Shown here: positions 26,066 through 35,224 of the stretch, in pieces
Layout of the letters: every line of letters begins with the position of its first letter
Position numbering within the stretch: position 1 is the stretch's first letter
Assembly: GCF_004962245.1 (NCBI RefSeq)
Contig: NZ_SUHQ01000005.1
Location: forward strand, 124,001 to 188,000
Length of the DNA stretch: 64,000 bases
Direction: 5' to 3'
Source: Mesorhizobium sp.
GTDB taxonomy: Bacteria > Pseudomonadota > Alphaproteobacteria > Rhizobiales > Rhizobiaceae
Position numbers and translations under genes: made by a program
The notes under the pieces: model-generated
What the model saw: the letters and a program-made list of their open reading frames with translations, nothing else
Database searches by the model: none
What the model was told of the DNA's origin: nothing

Positions 26066-26746
26066 ATGTCGACGAGCAGGATAGTCGAGGACGTCATGCG
26101 CGATCTCGCCGCACTCGAAGATCCGAAGATGCGCGAGGCCAATGAACGCCGTGGTGACGATCACGGTGTGAACCTCACCCATCTTCGCTCTCTCGCCAAG
26201 CAGCTCAAGACGCAGCATGAACTCGCACTTCAGCTCTGGGCCACAGGCGCCACCGCCGCGCGCCTTCTCGCGACCCTGGTGTGCAGGCCGAAGGCCTTCT
26301 CTGCGGCCGAGCTCGACGCGATGATCAGCGACATTCGCTCTCCCAAGCTCCTCGACTGGTTCATCGTGAACGTTGTGAAGCCCGGCCGCCACGCCGAGGA
26401 ACTCCGTCTCGGCTGGAAGGACGGCGACGATCTTGTCGGTCGTGCGGGCTGGAGCCTGACCACCGATAGGGTGGTCAAGAACGCCGGGGGCCTCAATCTC
26501 GATGCCCTGCTCGACCAGATCGAGAAGGAGATGAAAGAGGCGCCAGCGCAGAAGCAGTGGGCCATGAACCATTGCCTCGCCGAGATCGGCATACATCATC
26601 CGAAACTTCGAACGCGAGCAATCGGAATTGGCGAGCGGCTCGCCGTCCTCATCGACTACCCTGCATCGCCTGGCTGCACGCCACCTTACGCACCGGTTTG
26701 GATCGCCGAGATGGCCCGCCGACGCGAGGCGACGGGAGGCCCATAA
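26066..26746 (+). CDS. DNA alkylation repair (AlkD-like) HEAT-repeat protein
   Basis: A 226-residue helical protein of the AlkD/DNA alkylation repair family. The segments SLAKQLKTQHELALQLWATG, AMISDIRSPKLLDWFIVNVV and the WSLTTDRVVKNAGG-type block fit HEAT-like repeats that hold damaged DNA. AlkD enzymes remove N3- and N7-alkyl purines. The usual catalytic Asp/Trp set cannot be fixed without alignment. Start ATG 26066. Upstream 126 bp has no gene. No ada or alkA gene is nearby. Confidence 0.8.
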   Translation: MSTSRIVEDVMRDLAALEDPKMREANERRGDDHGVNLTHLRSLAKQLKTQHELALQLWATGATAARLLATLVCRPKAFSAAELDAMISDIRSPKLLDWFIVNVVKPGRHAEELRLGWKDGDDLVGRAGWSLTTDRVVKNAGGLNLDALLDQIEKEMKEAPAQKQWAMNHCLAEIGIHHPKLRTRAIGIGERLAVLIDYPASPGCTPPYAPVWIAEMARRREATGGP

Positions 26747-26857
26747 CGGCCCCTTACGGCGTGGCTTTGGCCAAGCACTTTCGGCTGAGTGCGCTTGACT
26801 GACGATTGAATCGATCTAATTTGCCGCGCGAGGCCATTTCAGACCGGATTCTACACG

Positions 26858-28054
26858 ATGCACGCGCAAAACGTCATGCAGGCCGCCATTCGTGGACGAT
26901 GGGCCGTGGCGGCCATCTTCCTCGCCAATGGCTTCCTGACCGGCGCCTGGGCGCCGCAGATCCCGGTGTTCCTGACACGGCTCGACATCTCGAAGTTCAT
27001 GCTCGGCCTGCTGATCCTGCTGTTCGGCGCCGGCGCGGTCACGGCGATGACCTGGTGCGGCCACCTGATCTCCAGGCATGGGTCGCGCACCGTGCTGCGC
27101 TGGTTCGGTCTCGTCGGCAGCTTCGGCCTGCTGGTCGTGGCGCTGGCCCCCAACGTGCCGCTGGCGGCGATCGCCATGTTCATCTTCGGAGGTTCGATCG
27201 GCGGCATGGATGTCGCCATGAACGCCAATGCGGTCACGGTGGAACGGCGGTTGTCCCGGGCCATCATGTCGTCCTCGCACGGCTTCTGGAGCCTTGGCGG
27301 TTTCGCCGGCGGCGCTCTCGGCGGCTTTGCCATCCAGAACTACGGTCATCTCGCCCATGCGATGGTGGTGACGGCTCTCGCTTTCGCAGCGATCGCAGTG
27401 GCAGTCCGCTACCTGATCGCCGAAGACAAGCCGCTCCAAGGGTCACCAAGGGGCAACGGACGTCGCAAATTCGCGCTGCCGGGGAATCCGCTGGTCTATC
27501 TGGTTGGGCTGATGGCGCTGCTGACGATGATCTCCGAAGGCGCGGTGCTAGACTGGGCGGCACTGTATCTGCGGCAAGAACTCGGCACCGACCTTGCCAT
27601 AGCGGGTCTTGCTTACGCCGCCTTTTCCGGCGTCATGGCCGTCATGCGCTTCCTTGGCGACGGAGTCCGCAACCGCTTCGGCGCGGTGACGACGCTGCGC
27701 GTCTCGGCCTTTGTCGCCGCCGCCGGCATGCTGGTGGCTGGGCTGGCACCTTCACCATGGCTTGCCATAGCGGCTTTCGCCGTTTGCGGCTTCGGCATCG
27801 CCAACATGGTGCCGATCCTGTTTTCCGCAGGCGGCAACCAGGAAGGCATGTCGTCCGGCACCGGCATGAGCGTCGTCACCACAATGGGCTATTCCGGCAT
27901 CCTGGTGGCGCCGTCGGCAATCGGCTTTATCGCCGAGCACTCGAGCTTCGGCCCGATCTTCGTCGCTTTGTCGGGGCTGCTGGTCGTCGTTCTGTTGATG
28001 GCCGGGCTCGCTCATCGCGCCGAATTCGCCCCCGACGCCGCACCAGCCGAATAG
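26858..28054 (+). CDS. MFS transporter, YbjJ-like
   Basis: A 398-residue 12-helix MFS protein. The first half contains NGFLTGAWAPQIPVFLTRLD, a loop-2/3 with GHLISRHGSRTVLRWFG and AAIAMFIFGGSIGGMDVAMN; the second half has FLGDGVRNRFG and FGIANMVPILFSAGG. The pattern is close to YbjJ-type permeases, which probably move sugars or small organic solutes. The last 43 bp overlap the convergent LysR gene, which may be a regulator of it. No substrate evidence. Confidence 0.87.
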   Translation: MHAQNVMQAAIRGRWAVAAIFLANGFLTGAWAPQIPVFLTRLDISKFMLGLLILLFGAGAVTAMTWCGHLISRHGSRTVLRWFGLVGSFGLLVVALAPNVPLAAIAMFIFGGSIGGMDVAMNANAVTVERRLSRAIMSSSHGFWSLGGFAGGALGGFAIQNYGHLAHAMVVTALAFAAIAVAVRYLIAEDKPLQGSPRGNGRRKFALPGNPLVYLVGLMALLTMISEGAVLDWAALYLRQELGTDLAIAGLAYAAFSGVMAVMRFLGDGVRNRFGAVTTLRVSAFVAAAGMLVAGLAPSPWLAIAAFAVCGFGIANMVPILFSAGGNQEGMSSGTGMSVVTTMGYSGILVAPSAIGFIAEHSSFGPIFVALSGLLVVVLLMAGLAHRAEFAPDAAPAE

Positions 28055-28926
28055 CGCTTCAATTCCTCATAGAGGAAATCCGCGACGCGGCGGATGCGTA
28101 CGCTGGTGCGCACGTCGCGGTGCATGGCCAGCCACACCGGCAGCGTCGGCAGCGCGAGGTCCGGCAGCACTGTCTCCACCAGCGGATCGCGGTCGGCCAG
28201 CGGCTGCTGGCCAAAGCCGATACCGTTTCCCGCCCGCACCGCCTCCCACAGCACGATCTGGTTGTCGGTCCTGAAGCGGAAGGCGTTGCGGGTCAGCGGG
28301 ACACCGAACTGGGCAAAGCCGCGAATGATCTCATCGCTGCGGTCGAAGCCGATCAGGTCGTGGCCGGCAAGATCGCCGGGCTCGAGCGGACGGCCGCGCC
28401 GGTCGAGATAGGATCTTGCCGCGCAGGCGCGGAGCGGAATATCGGCCACCTTGCGCGCCACCAATTCGTTCTGCGCCGGCTTGACCATGCGGATGGCGAT
28501 GTCGGCATCGCGGCGCAAAAGATTCTCGACCTGGTTCGACGCGACGATCTCGACCTCTATGCCGGGTTCCTCGACGCCCAGCCGCGTCATCATCTCGGGC
28601 AGGACATAGGCCGCAACCACCTCGCTGGCGGCAATGCGCACCGTGCCCTCGATCGCCTCGACCGACCCCAGCGCCAACAGCGAAAAGGCGCTCGCCTGCT
28701 CGCTCACCGCCCGGCCGCGCTCATAGAGCGTGCTGCCGGCTTCAGTCAGGGCATAGCCGCGCCGCCCGCGCCGGAACAGCGTGACGCCAAGCGCCTGCTC
28801 CAGCTCGGCAATATGGCGGCCGAGCGTCGGCTGGCTTGCAGCCAGCTTGCGCGCGGCGGCGGACAGGCTGCCGGTTTCCGCCACGGTGACGAAGCTCTTG
28901 ATCAGGTTCCAATCGATATCAGCCAT
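28012..28926 (-). CDS. LysR family transcriptional regulator
   Basis: A 304-residue LysR-type regulator. The helix-turn-helix is DWNLIKSFVTVAETGSLSAA, then ARKLAASQPTLGRHIAELEQ and ALGVTLFRRG; the effector domain follows. It is convergent with and overlaps the MFS gene by 43 bp, and divergent from the NAD-binding epimerase gene at 29021. The palindrome ATTCAA-GA-TTGAAT at 28925-28938 spans its own start codon and is a plausible operator. The most likely target is the divergent epimerase gene. Confidence 0.9.
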   Translation of the reverse strand: MADIDWNLIKSFVTVAETGSLSAAARKLAASQPTLGRHIAELEQALGVTLFRRGRRGYALTEAGSTLYERGRAVSEQASAFSLLALGSVEAIEGTVRIAASEVVAAYVLPEMMTRLGVEEPGIEVEIVASNQVENLLRRDADIAIRMVKPAQNELVARKVADIPLRACAARSYLDRRGRPLEPGDLAGHDLIGFDRSDEIIRGFAQFGVPLTRNAFRFRTDNQIVLWEAVRAGNGIGFGQQPLADRDPLVETVLPDLALPTLPVWLAMHRDVRTSVRIRRVADFLYEELKRYSAGAASGANSAR

Positions 28927-29020
28927 TCAAGATTGAATAACAGATCGCAAGATTAAGTCAATTTCCATTCGTTTGCGAGCGCATCATATTCGGAGCGTAA
29001 CGCAAACACGGAGACGAAAA

Positions 29021-29986
29021 ATGACCAAGATCGCAATTCTGGGTGCCAATGGCCGGCTCGGCCGCGTGGTGGCCAAGGCCTTCATCGACGCCGGCTACGA
29101 CGTCCGCGCCATCACCCGCAGCGGCAAGATACCGGCAGAGCTCACAGGCGCCACGGCCGTCGCCGGCGACGGCCTCGATCGCGAAGCGCTTATCCGCGCC
29201 ACCGAGGGCGCCGACATCATCTTCAACGGTCTCAACCCTATCTACACCGACTGGGGCAAATGCCTGCCGATGGCCGAGAACGTGATGGCGGCCTGCCGGG
29301 CGAACGACGCATTGCACCTCGCTCCAGGCAACGTTTACAATTACGGCTCGCCGATGCCGGCGGTGATCACCGAAGACACGCCATTTCTGCCGACGACTGA
29401 AAAGGGCCGCATCCGCGTCGCCATGGAAGACCTCTTTCGCCGTGAGGCTGAAGCGGGTCGAGTGCGCATCATTCTGCTGCGAGCCGGCGATTTCTTCGGC
29501 GGCTCAGGCACCGGCTCGTGGTTTGATCTGGTCGTTGCCGCCAAAATGGACAAGGGCGTCTATACCGCCCCCGGACCAGTCAATCTCGTGCATGAATGGG
29601 CCTATCTGCCAGACTTGGCCAAGGCTTTCGTCGGATTGACGCAGAATCTCGACAAGCTCGGTGCCTACGAGGCGTTGAACTTTCCCGGCCACGCCGTCAC
29701 CGATCTGGAGATCAAGGCGGCCGCGGAAAAAGCGCTCGGGCGCACGCTGAAACTGACGTCGATGCCGTGGTGGGTGCTGCGTGCCGGCAGCCCGTTCGTG
29801 GCGATGTGGCGCGAACTCGTCTCGATGTCCTATCTTCGCTTCGAGCCCCACCAGCTGGCCTCGGCAAGGTTGGAAGGCATCATCGGGACGATCCCGCATA
29901 CGCCGCTGGATGAGGCGGTGGCGGATGCCCTGGCCGATATCGGCATTGCGACCGTTGGCGCACCAGACAGCCGGATGGCCGCCTGA
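29021..29986 (+). CDS. NAD(P)-binding epimerase/reductase-like protein
   Basis: A 321-residue extended-SDR protein. The Rossmann start is MTKIAILGANGRLGRVVAKA (GxxGxxG variant). The middle has NYGSPMPAVITEDTPFLP and FLLRAGDFFGG-type text (ILLRAGDFFGGSGTGSWFD). This is the NAD-dependent epimerase/dehydratase family, often annotated as NmrA- or GDP-mannose-like in rhizobia; the canonical YxxxK is not clear, so it may be a reductase or an atypical member. ATG 29021 follows GAGACGAAAA. A good terminator follows at 30011-30047. Confidence 0.82.
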   Translation: MTKIAILGANGRLGRVVAKAFIDAGYDVRAITRSGKIPAELTGATAVAGDGLDREALIRATEGADIIFNGLNPIYTDWGKCLPMAENVMAACRANDALHLAPGNVYNYGSPMPAVITEDTPFLPTTEKGRIRVAMEDLFRREAEAGRVRIILLRAGDFFGGSGTGSWFDLVVAAKMDKGVYTAPGPVNLVHEWAYLPDLAKAFVGLTQNLDKLGAYEALNFPGHAVTDLEIKAAAEKALGRTLKLTSMPWWVLRAGSPFVAMWRELVSMSYLRFEPHQLASARLEGIIGTIPHTPLDEAVADALADIGIATVGAPDSRMAA

Positions 29987-30010
29987 TCGAAATCGGATTC
30001 ATCGAGACAA

Positions 30011-30047
30011 GGCAAAAAGGCCGCCCGGTTCCGAACGGCCTTTTCTT
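30011..30047 (+). terminator. Intrinsic terminator after the epimerase gene
   Basis: AAAAAGGCCG at 30014 pairs with CGGCCTTTT at about 30037-30045 around CCCGGTTCCGAA, with a T-rich 3' side (TTTTCTTC). It ends the plus-strand gene and, read the other way, has the A-tract needed to serve the minus-strand RND operon too. Confidence 0.8.
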
Positions 30048-30086
30048 CGCGCTCAAAACACGCGCTGCGCTCCAAACGGAGTCCGC

Positions 30087-33000
30087 CTATTCGGCGGCCT
30101 TCGGGAAGGCTATCTCGGGTTCAGGACCCAACTCTGGCTTCGAGGCCTCCGGCAATGAAATCTCACCCTTGCCGCGCCGGAACAAGCGGCTGAACCAACC
30201 GCGCCGCGCGCCGGGCTTGACTTTGGCCCGGGTGAACACCATCAGCATCGACGGCGTCACCACCAGCGTCAGCACGGTAGCGAAGGTCAGGCCGAAGACA
30301 ATCGCCGAGGACAGTGAAATCCACCATTGCGTCGACGGCGCGTTGATCGTCGTCTCGTGATGGAAGATTTCGAGACCGAGACCGAAAGCGATCGGCAGCA
30401 CGCCGAGGATCGCCGACACCGCCGTCAGCACGACGGGACGGGCACGTTCGCGGCAGGTCTGAAGAACCGCTTCGACCTTGTCCCAGCCCTCTTCACGCAG
30501 CCGATCATAGGTGTCGATCAGCACGATGTTGTTATTCACCACCACACCGGCCAGCGCGATGACACCGATGCCCGACATGACAATGCCAAATGTCCCCCCT
30601 GTTATCAGAAGTCCCAGGAACACGCCGACCGTCGCCATGACCACGCAGGACAGCACCAGCCAGACGCTGGTGAACTTGTTGAACTGCGCAAGGAGCACGA
30701 GGAAGATCAGGAAGATCGCGGCACCGAAGGCCTTGCTGAGGAAGGCGCTGGCCTCCGCGCTGTCCTCGTTCGAGCCGGCAAGCTTCCAGCGTATGCCGCT
30801 GCCGAGATCCATATCGGCGACAGCCTGAGTGACCTGCTGCTGGACAGAAGCGACCTGGGCGCCGGCGGCCACATTGGCCTGGATGACAACCGTGCGCGCG
30901 CCGTCGATGCGGTTGAGGATACCGACGGTCGGCTCGGGCTTGCGCACGACGAAGTTCGAGATCGGCACCGACCCTTGCGAGGTCTGCACCCTGAGCTCGT
31001 CGAGCATCGACAGCGTGCGCCGGTCCTCCGGTAGACGCAGCCTGATATCGACGGCGTCATCCGATCCGGCGGGCCGGTATTCGCTGAGCTTCAGCCCGTT
31101 CGTCACCAGTTGCACCACCGTTCCGACCGAGGTTGGGCTGATGCCGTATTGCGCCGCCTTGGCGCGATCGACCTCGAGCGCCCAGTCGACGCCGGGCGGC
31201 GGCAGGCCGTCGGAAATGTCGATGACGCCGGGCACCTTGGCGATGCGCGCGGCGACGGCGCGGGCCTTGTCGTCGAGGCCTTCCGGATCGACGGCCGAAA
31301 GCCTGATCTGGATCGGCTTGCCGGTAGGCGGGCCGGCCTCGGGCACGCGAACCTCGACGTCGACGCCGGGAATGCCGGCCATGACGCCGCGCAGCTCGTC
31401 CAGGATCGAGTTCGCCGATTTGCGCTCGCGCCAGTCGACGAACTCATACTGGATCACGCCGACCACATCTTCAGGAATGTCCTGGCCGCCACCTTGCGTC
31501 TTGCCGACACGGGTGTAGACCGACTTCACGCCTGGCCAGCCGAGAAGCCGGTTTTCCGCGGTCTTGGTGGCGGCATCCATTTCGGCGAGCGAAAGATTGC
31601 CACGGGCGTGCACATAGAGCAGGCCGTAGTCGGGCTCGACATTCGGGAAGAACTCGACGCCGGCGCCGTATTTCGAATAGGCAAAGCCGACACCGAACAA
31701 AAGGGCGACGGTCAGCAGAAGCACGGTGACCGGAAAGCGCACCGCCTGCTTGACCGCGGCCATGTACCAGCCATCGCGGTTGTCGTCCTCGTGATGGGGC
31801 GGTGCCTTGGCGAACAAGGCGCCCAGCGTCGGCGCAAAGACCAGCGCATAGAGCATCGAGGCCGAAAGCGTGACGATCAGCGTGATCGGCATGTATTTCA
31901 TGAAGTCGCCGATGATGCCCGGCCAGAACAGCAGGGGCGAGAAGGCGGCGATGCGCGTCATCGTCGCCGCGATGACCGGGCCGGCCATGCGCTTGGCAGC
32001 GAGCGCAAAGGCGTCCCCCTTCGGCATGCCTTCGCTCATGCGCCGCTCGGCGAATTCGGTGACGATGATGGCGTCGTCGACCAGCATGCCGACCGCCAGG
32101 ATGAGGCTGAACAGCACAATCATGTTGATCGTGTAGCCCATCATGGCCAACAGCAGGATGCCGATCAGGAAGGACGATGGAATGGCGAGGCCTATCAGTA
32201 CCGACGCACGGCCCGACAGCGCGTAGAGAATGACGATAAACACCAGGATCACGGCGATCATGACGTGGTTCTGCAGATCGCCGAGCAACTGGTTGACGAA
32301 GACCGATTTGTCCTGCGTGTAGGTGACGTGCATGCCTTCCGGCATCGACTTGAGATAGGCATCGGACACTTTCATCACCTGGGCGATCGTGTCGATCAGG
32401 TTGGAGCCAATGCGCTTCTTCACCTCGATGGCGATCGCCGGTTTGCCGTCGAGGCGGGTCACCGTCTCGGCGTCCTTGAAGGTGGAGCGGACGGTGGCGA
32501 TGTCCTTGGCCTGCACCACGGCATTGGGGCCGGCGACGATGGGCAGCGCCGCCACGTCCTCTGGCGTCTCGATCAGCGACGGCACCTTGACCGCGTATTT
32601 GCCCTCGGACCCTTCGATGTTGCCGGCGGCGACAAGACTGTTGGAATTGCCGACGGCACCGATCAACTGCTCGAGCTGCAGCCCGTAGGAAGACAGTTTC
32701 ATCGGATCGATGACGACTTCGACGAGATCATCGCGCGCCCCTTGCAGCGCACCTTCCAGCACGCCCGGCACTTCCTCGATGCGATCGCGCAGCTCGCGCG
32801 CCGCCGCGGTCAGCAGGCGCTCCGGCACCTCACCCGACAGCGTAACGACCAAAACCGGGAACTCGGAGATGTTGACTTCGGTGACCACAGGCTCCTCGGC
32901 TGCCTGCGGCAGGTCGGCCTTGCCATCCTGAACCTTGCTGCGCGTGTCCTGCAACGCCGTCGCCAGATCCGTCTGCGGATGGAATTCGACCAGCACGTAA

Positions 33001-33266
33001 CCGCCGCCCTGGAAGGCGGCCGAACGCATCTCCTTGAGGCCCTTGAGGCTTTTCAGCTTGGCCTCCATCGGTCGCAGCAGAAGGCGTTCCGAGTCCTCCG
33101 GCGAGATGCCCTGATAGATCAGGCTGACATACATCATCGGAATCGGAACATCGGGCTCCGCTTCCTTCGGTGTCGACTGATAGGCGACCGCACCCGCAAG
33201 GATGAGGAAGATCAGGATCGAAATGGTCAGCCGGGCATTGTTGATTGCAAGTTTGACGATATCCAT
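30087..33266 (-). CDS. RND efflux pump permease
   Basis: A 1059-residue inner-membrane pump of the AcrB/MexB-HAE superfamily (hydrophobe/amphiphile or heavy-metal type). It has 12 helices in two halves. The N-terminus starts MDIVKLAINNARLTISILIF. The proton-relay Asp pair lies in FSLILAVGMLVDDAIIVTE, and the second-half equivalent is in GIGVIALAGVVVNNNIVLID. It works with the adaptor encoded 2 bp upstream and an outer-membrane channel not in this window. The second-half docking domain is divergent from AcrB, closer to the CusA/SwrC-like group, so the substrate cannot be named. Confidence 0.92.
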   Translation of the reverse strand: MDIVKLAINNARLTISILIFLILAGAVAYQSTPKEAEPDVPIPMMYVSLIYQGISPEDSERLLLRPMEAKLKSLKGLKEMRSAAFQGGGYVLVEFHPQTDLATALQDTRSKVQDGKADLPQAAEEPVVTEVNISEFPVLVVTLSGEVPERLLTAAARELRDRIEEVPGVLEGALQGARDDLVEVVIDPMKLSSYGLQLEQLIGAVGNSNSLVAAGNIEGSEGKYAVKVPSLIETPEDVAALPIVAGPNAVVQAKDIATVRSTFKDAETVTRLDGKPAIAIEVKKRIGSNLIDTIAQVMKVSDAYLKSMPEGMHVTYTQDKSVFVNQLLGDLQNHVMIAVILVFIVILYALSGRASVLIGLAIPSSFLIGILLLAMMGYTINMIVLFSLILAVGMLVDDAIIVTEFAERRMSEGMPKGDAFALAAKRMAGPVIAATMTRIAAFSPLLFWPGIIGDFMKYMPITLIVTLSASMLYALVFAPTLGALFAKAPPHHEDDNRDGWYMAAVKQAVRFPVTVLLLTVALLFGVGFAYSKYGAGVEFFPNVEPDYGLLYVHARGNLSLAEMDAATKTAENRLLGWPGVKSVYTRVGKTQGGGQDIPEDVVGVIQYEFVDWRERKSANSILDELRGVMAGIPGVDVEVRVPEAGPPTGKPIQIRLSAVDPEGLDDKARAVAARIAKVPGVIDISDGLPPPGVDWALEVDRAKAAQYGISPTSVGTVVQLVTNGLKLSEYRPAGSDDAVDIRLRLPEDRRTLSMLDELRVQTSQGSVPISNFVVRKPEPTVGILNRIDGARTVVIQANVAAGAQVASVQQQVTQAVADMDLGSGIRWKLAGSNEDSAEASAFLSKAFGAAIFLIFLVLLAQFNKFTSVWLVLSCVVMATVGVFLGLLITGGTFGIVMSGIGVIALAGVVVNNNIVLIDTYDRLREEGWDKVEAVLQTCRERARPVVLTAVSAILGVLPIAFGLGLEIFHHETTINAPSTQWWISLSSAIVFGLTFATVLTLVVTPSMLMVFTRAKVKPGARRGWFSRLFRRGKGEISLPEASKPELGPEPEIAFPKAAE

Positions 33267-33268
33267 GA

Positions 33269-34465
33269 TTACTGCGTCCCGGCCGTCGCTTCGCCCAAGA
33301 GCTTCCGGATGGTCGCCTGGTCGGCCTCGACCGGCTTGACCACTTCGCCTTCCGTCACCAGTTCCTGGCCGGCGACGATGATGCGCGCATCGGCCGGAAT
33401 GCCGCCGAGCACCAGGCCGGTCGGCGTGTCGTCGACCAGGTCGATCGGGAAGAACACGACCTTGCTATCCTCGTCCACGGCGCGGATGCCGAGATCGCCC
33501 TTGTCGCCGAGCGTCACCACCGAGCGCGGCAGCATGACGGCGTCGGTCGGCTGCGCGCTCAGCGCGATCTCCGCCGTCATCCCGGCGGGAATGGTGCCCT
33601 CGGGGTTAGGGATGGCGATCTCAACGCGGAAGGTGCGGGTGGCGGACGACGCGTCGCGGCTGATGTAGCGCACGGTGCCCTCGACGGTCTGGCCGCTGAC
33701 CAGCCGTACATTCGCCTTGTCACCTATCTTCAGATAGCCGAGATCACGTTCGCTGACCTCGCCGCGGGCGATCACGGGATCGAGCTTGATAATGGTCGCC
33801 ACCTCGCCGCCTTGCATCACGGAACTGCCAAGCTCCACCGGTACCCGGTCGATGACACCGTCGAACGGCGCCTTCACCTCGTTGCGATCGAGCTCGGCTT
33901 GTGCGGCATCCAGTTGCGACTGGGCCAGCGTCAGGTTGGAGCGGGCCGTGTCGAGCTGAAGCTTGGGCAGATTGCCGGTTTTCGCCAGCCGCAAGGCTGC
34001 ATCGAGCTCGGCCTGACGCTGCACGACAAGCTGTCTGGCATTGTCGACCGCTGAGATCTTCTCCTCCGCGGCAAGCATCAGCACGAGGTCGCCCGTCTTG
34101 ACATGCTGTCCCTGCTTGACCGGCAGCTTGTCGATGACGCCGGCGACGCGTGTCGCCAGGACCGCGCGCTTGTCGGCTTCGGTTAGCCCGGAAATGCGGA
34201 TGGCGCGCGCATAGGTGCGCCGCGGCGGGGTCACCACCGCGACGGTGCGCGCGGGCGTCTTGGGCTGTTCTGCCTCGGTGGATTTGGGTTCAGTGGCCTG
34301 GGGCTTGCCGGCGTCAGCCGCTTTTGGCTGCTCGACGTCTCCCGCCTTGGGTTCGTTGTCGGCGGATGCACTGCCGACGGACGAGAACTCGCCCGTCGCC
34401 ATCCAGGCAGCGAATACGGCAAGCACAACAATAGCTGCAAGCTTGTGAAACCTGAATTTCGGCAT
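33269..34465 (-). CDS. RND efflux periplasmic adaptor (membrane fusion protein)
   Basis: A 398-residue adaptor. One N-terminal membrane anchor (about 8-22) precedes a low-complexity Pro-Glu-Ala-Lys linker (residues about 33-70). Then come a barrel-sandwich lipoyl domain (AVLATRVAGVIDKLPVKQGQ, HVKTGDLVLM), a coiled-coil hairpin rich in Gln, Ala and Leu, and the beta-barrel (EVSERDLGYLKIGDKANVRL). The long linker is unusual and may span a thicker periplasm. The gene precedes the pump by 2 bp. No regulator is adjacent; a decayed cytochrome gene follows upstream on the same strand. Confidence 0.92.
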   Translation of the reverse strand: MPKFRFHKLAAIVVLAVFAAWMATGEFSSVGSASADNEPKAGDVEQPKAADAGKPQATEPKSTEAEQPKTPARTVAVVTPPRRTYARAIRISGLTEADKRAVLATRVAGVIDKLPVKQGQHVKTGDLVLMLAAEEKISAVDNARQLVVQRQAELDAALRLAKTGNLPKLQLDTARSNLTLAQSQLDAAQAELDRNEVKAPFDGVIDRVPVELGSSVMQGGEVATIIKLDPVIARGEVSERDLGYLKIGDKANVRLVSGQTVEGTVRYISRDASSATRTFRVEIAIPNPEGTIPAGMTAEIALSAQPTDAVMLPRSVVTLGDKGDLGIRAVDEDSKVVFFPIDLVDDTPTGLVLGGIPADARIIVAGQELVTEGEVVKPVEADQATIRKLLGEATAGTQ

Positions 34466-34625
34466 CGTCGTTTTCCAGTGCGGGGTTCGGCCAGGCCGCG
34501 TCTTCTAACTCGGGCGCGTCGCCGATATGGGTGCGCGCAAGGCCGTGTTCAATTTGCCGTGATCGGCGAAAGGCGCTTCTACATCAAAGTTGCACCGCAA
34601 TACAGTCAGAAAAGTTGCGGGATCA

Positions 34626-35211
34626 TTACATGCTTGGACAAGATGCGCCCGCCGCCATCCAGTTTTCAATCGCCTGATAGGTCGCTTCGGCCAAGCCGGC
34701 GCTGGCGCACGATCTGACCTCGGCGCCCAGCCCCAACCGACCAACCTGTCGTTGCGGACATGCAGCCCGACACGCTGCAAGCTACGGCCGCCGTCGCGCA
34801 CCGGATCCTTGATCTGGGCGCAGATTCTGGCCGACGATTTACCGAACCATGCCGTCTCAGCCTGTGCCAGACGCAAGTTCTCGGTGCTGGGTAATCCATG
34901 CAATGCATTGGAATTGCTGGAGAAATGACAGGCCGCACAGCGCAGGTGCGGATTGCCGAAGCCAGAGCCGTCGGCGACGCTGGACATTGAAGGCATGAAC
35001 GTGCGACGCGCCACAATGCGCACCGGACCAGCGCCGATGATCACTCGCGACATGGCGGCCGGCGCAGCGCGGATGCGAGAACAGCGCATGTATCTTGCTC
35101 CGTTTCGGCCAGACCCGTGGCCGTATCGGCCACGGCAGCCGGCGTTGTCTGCCCTTCTTGTGCGGTTGCGAAACGCATGGCCGCAAACAGCATGGCAGCA
35201 GGCGTCAGCAT
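34626..35211 (-). pseudogene. Decayed diheme cytochrome-type partner of the molybdenum hydroxylase
   Basis: On the minus strand the signal-like MLTPAAMLFAAMRFATAQEG starts at 35211. The next segment, in another frame, reads HPRCAGRHVASD, where CxxCH would be expected but the second Cys is Arg. A further frame change gives NPHLRCAACHFSSNSNAL with an intact CxxCH, then ENLRLAQAETAWFGKSSARI and DRLVGWGWAP. A third frame gives GLAEATYQAIENWMAAGASC and PSM before TAA at 34626-34628. At least two frameshifts and a lost heme cysteine make it non-functional. It sits directly after the molybdopterin subunit gene, where the electron-acceptor cytochrome is expected. Confidence 0.8.
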
Positions 35212-35224
35212 GGTGGGAAATAGT

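Noticed and set aside
26806..28956. Open frame of about 700 codons on the plus strand across the MFS and LysR genes
   Set aside because: It covers two recognised genes in a different frame and is rich in Arg, His and Gly. No motif is present.
31110..33668. Very long open frame on the plus strand (about 850 codons) opposite the RND pump and adaptor
   Set aside because: It is antisense to two genes with clear RND motifs. Its product is His/Arg/Asp/Gly rich with no domain, the usual shadow of GC-rich coding sequence.
34590..34928. Plus-strand frames between the adaptor and iorB-like genes
   Set aside because: The minus strand carries recognisable cytochrome text in three frames, so the plus-strand frames are shadows of a pseudogene.
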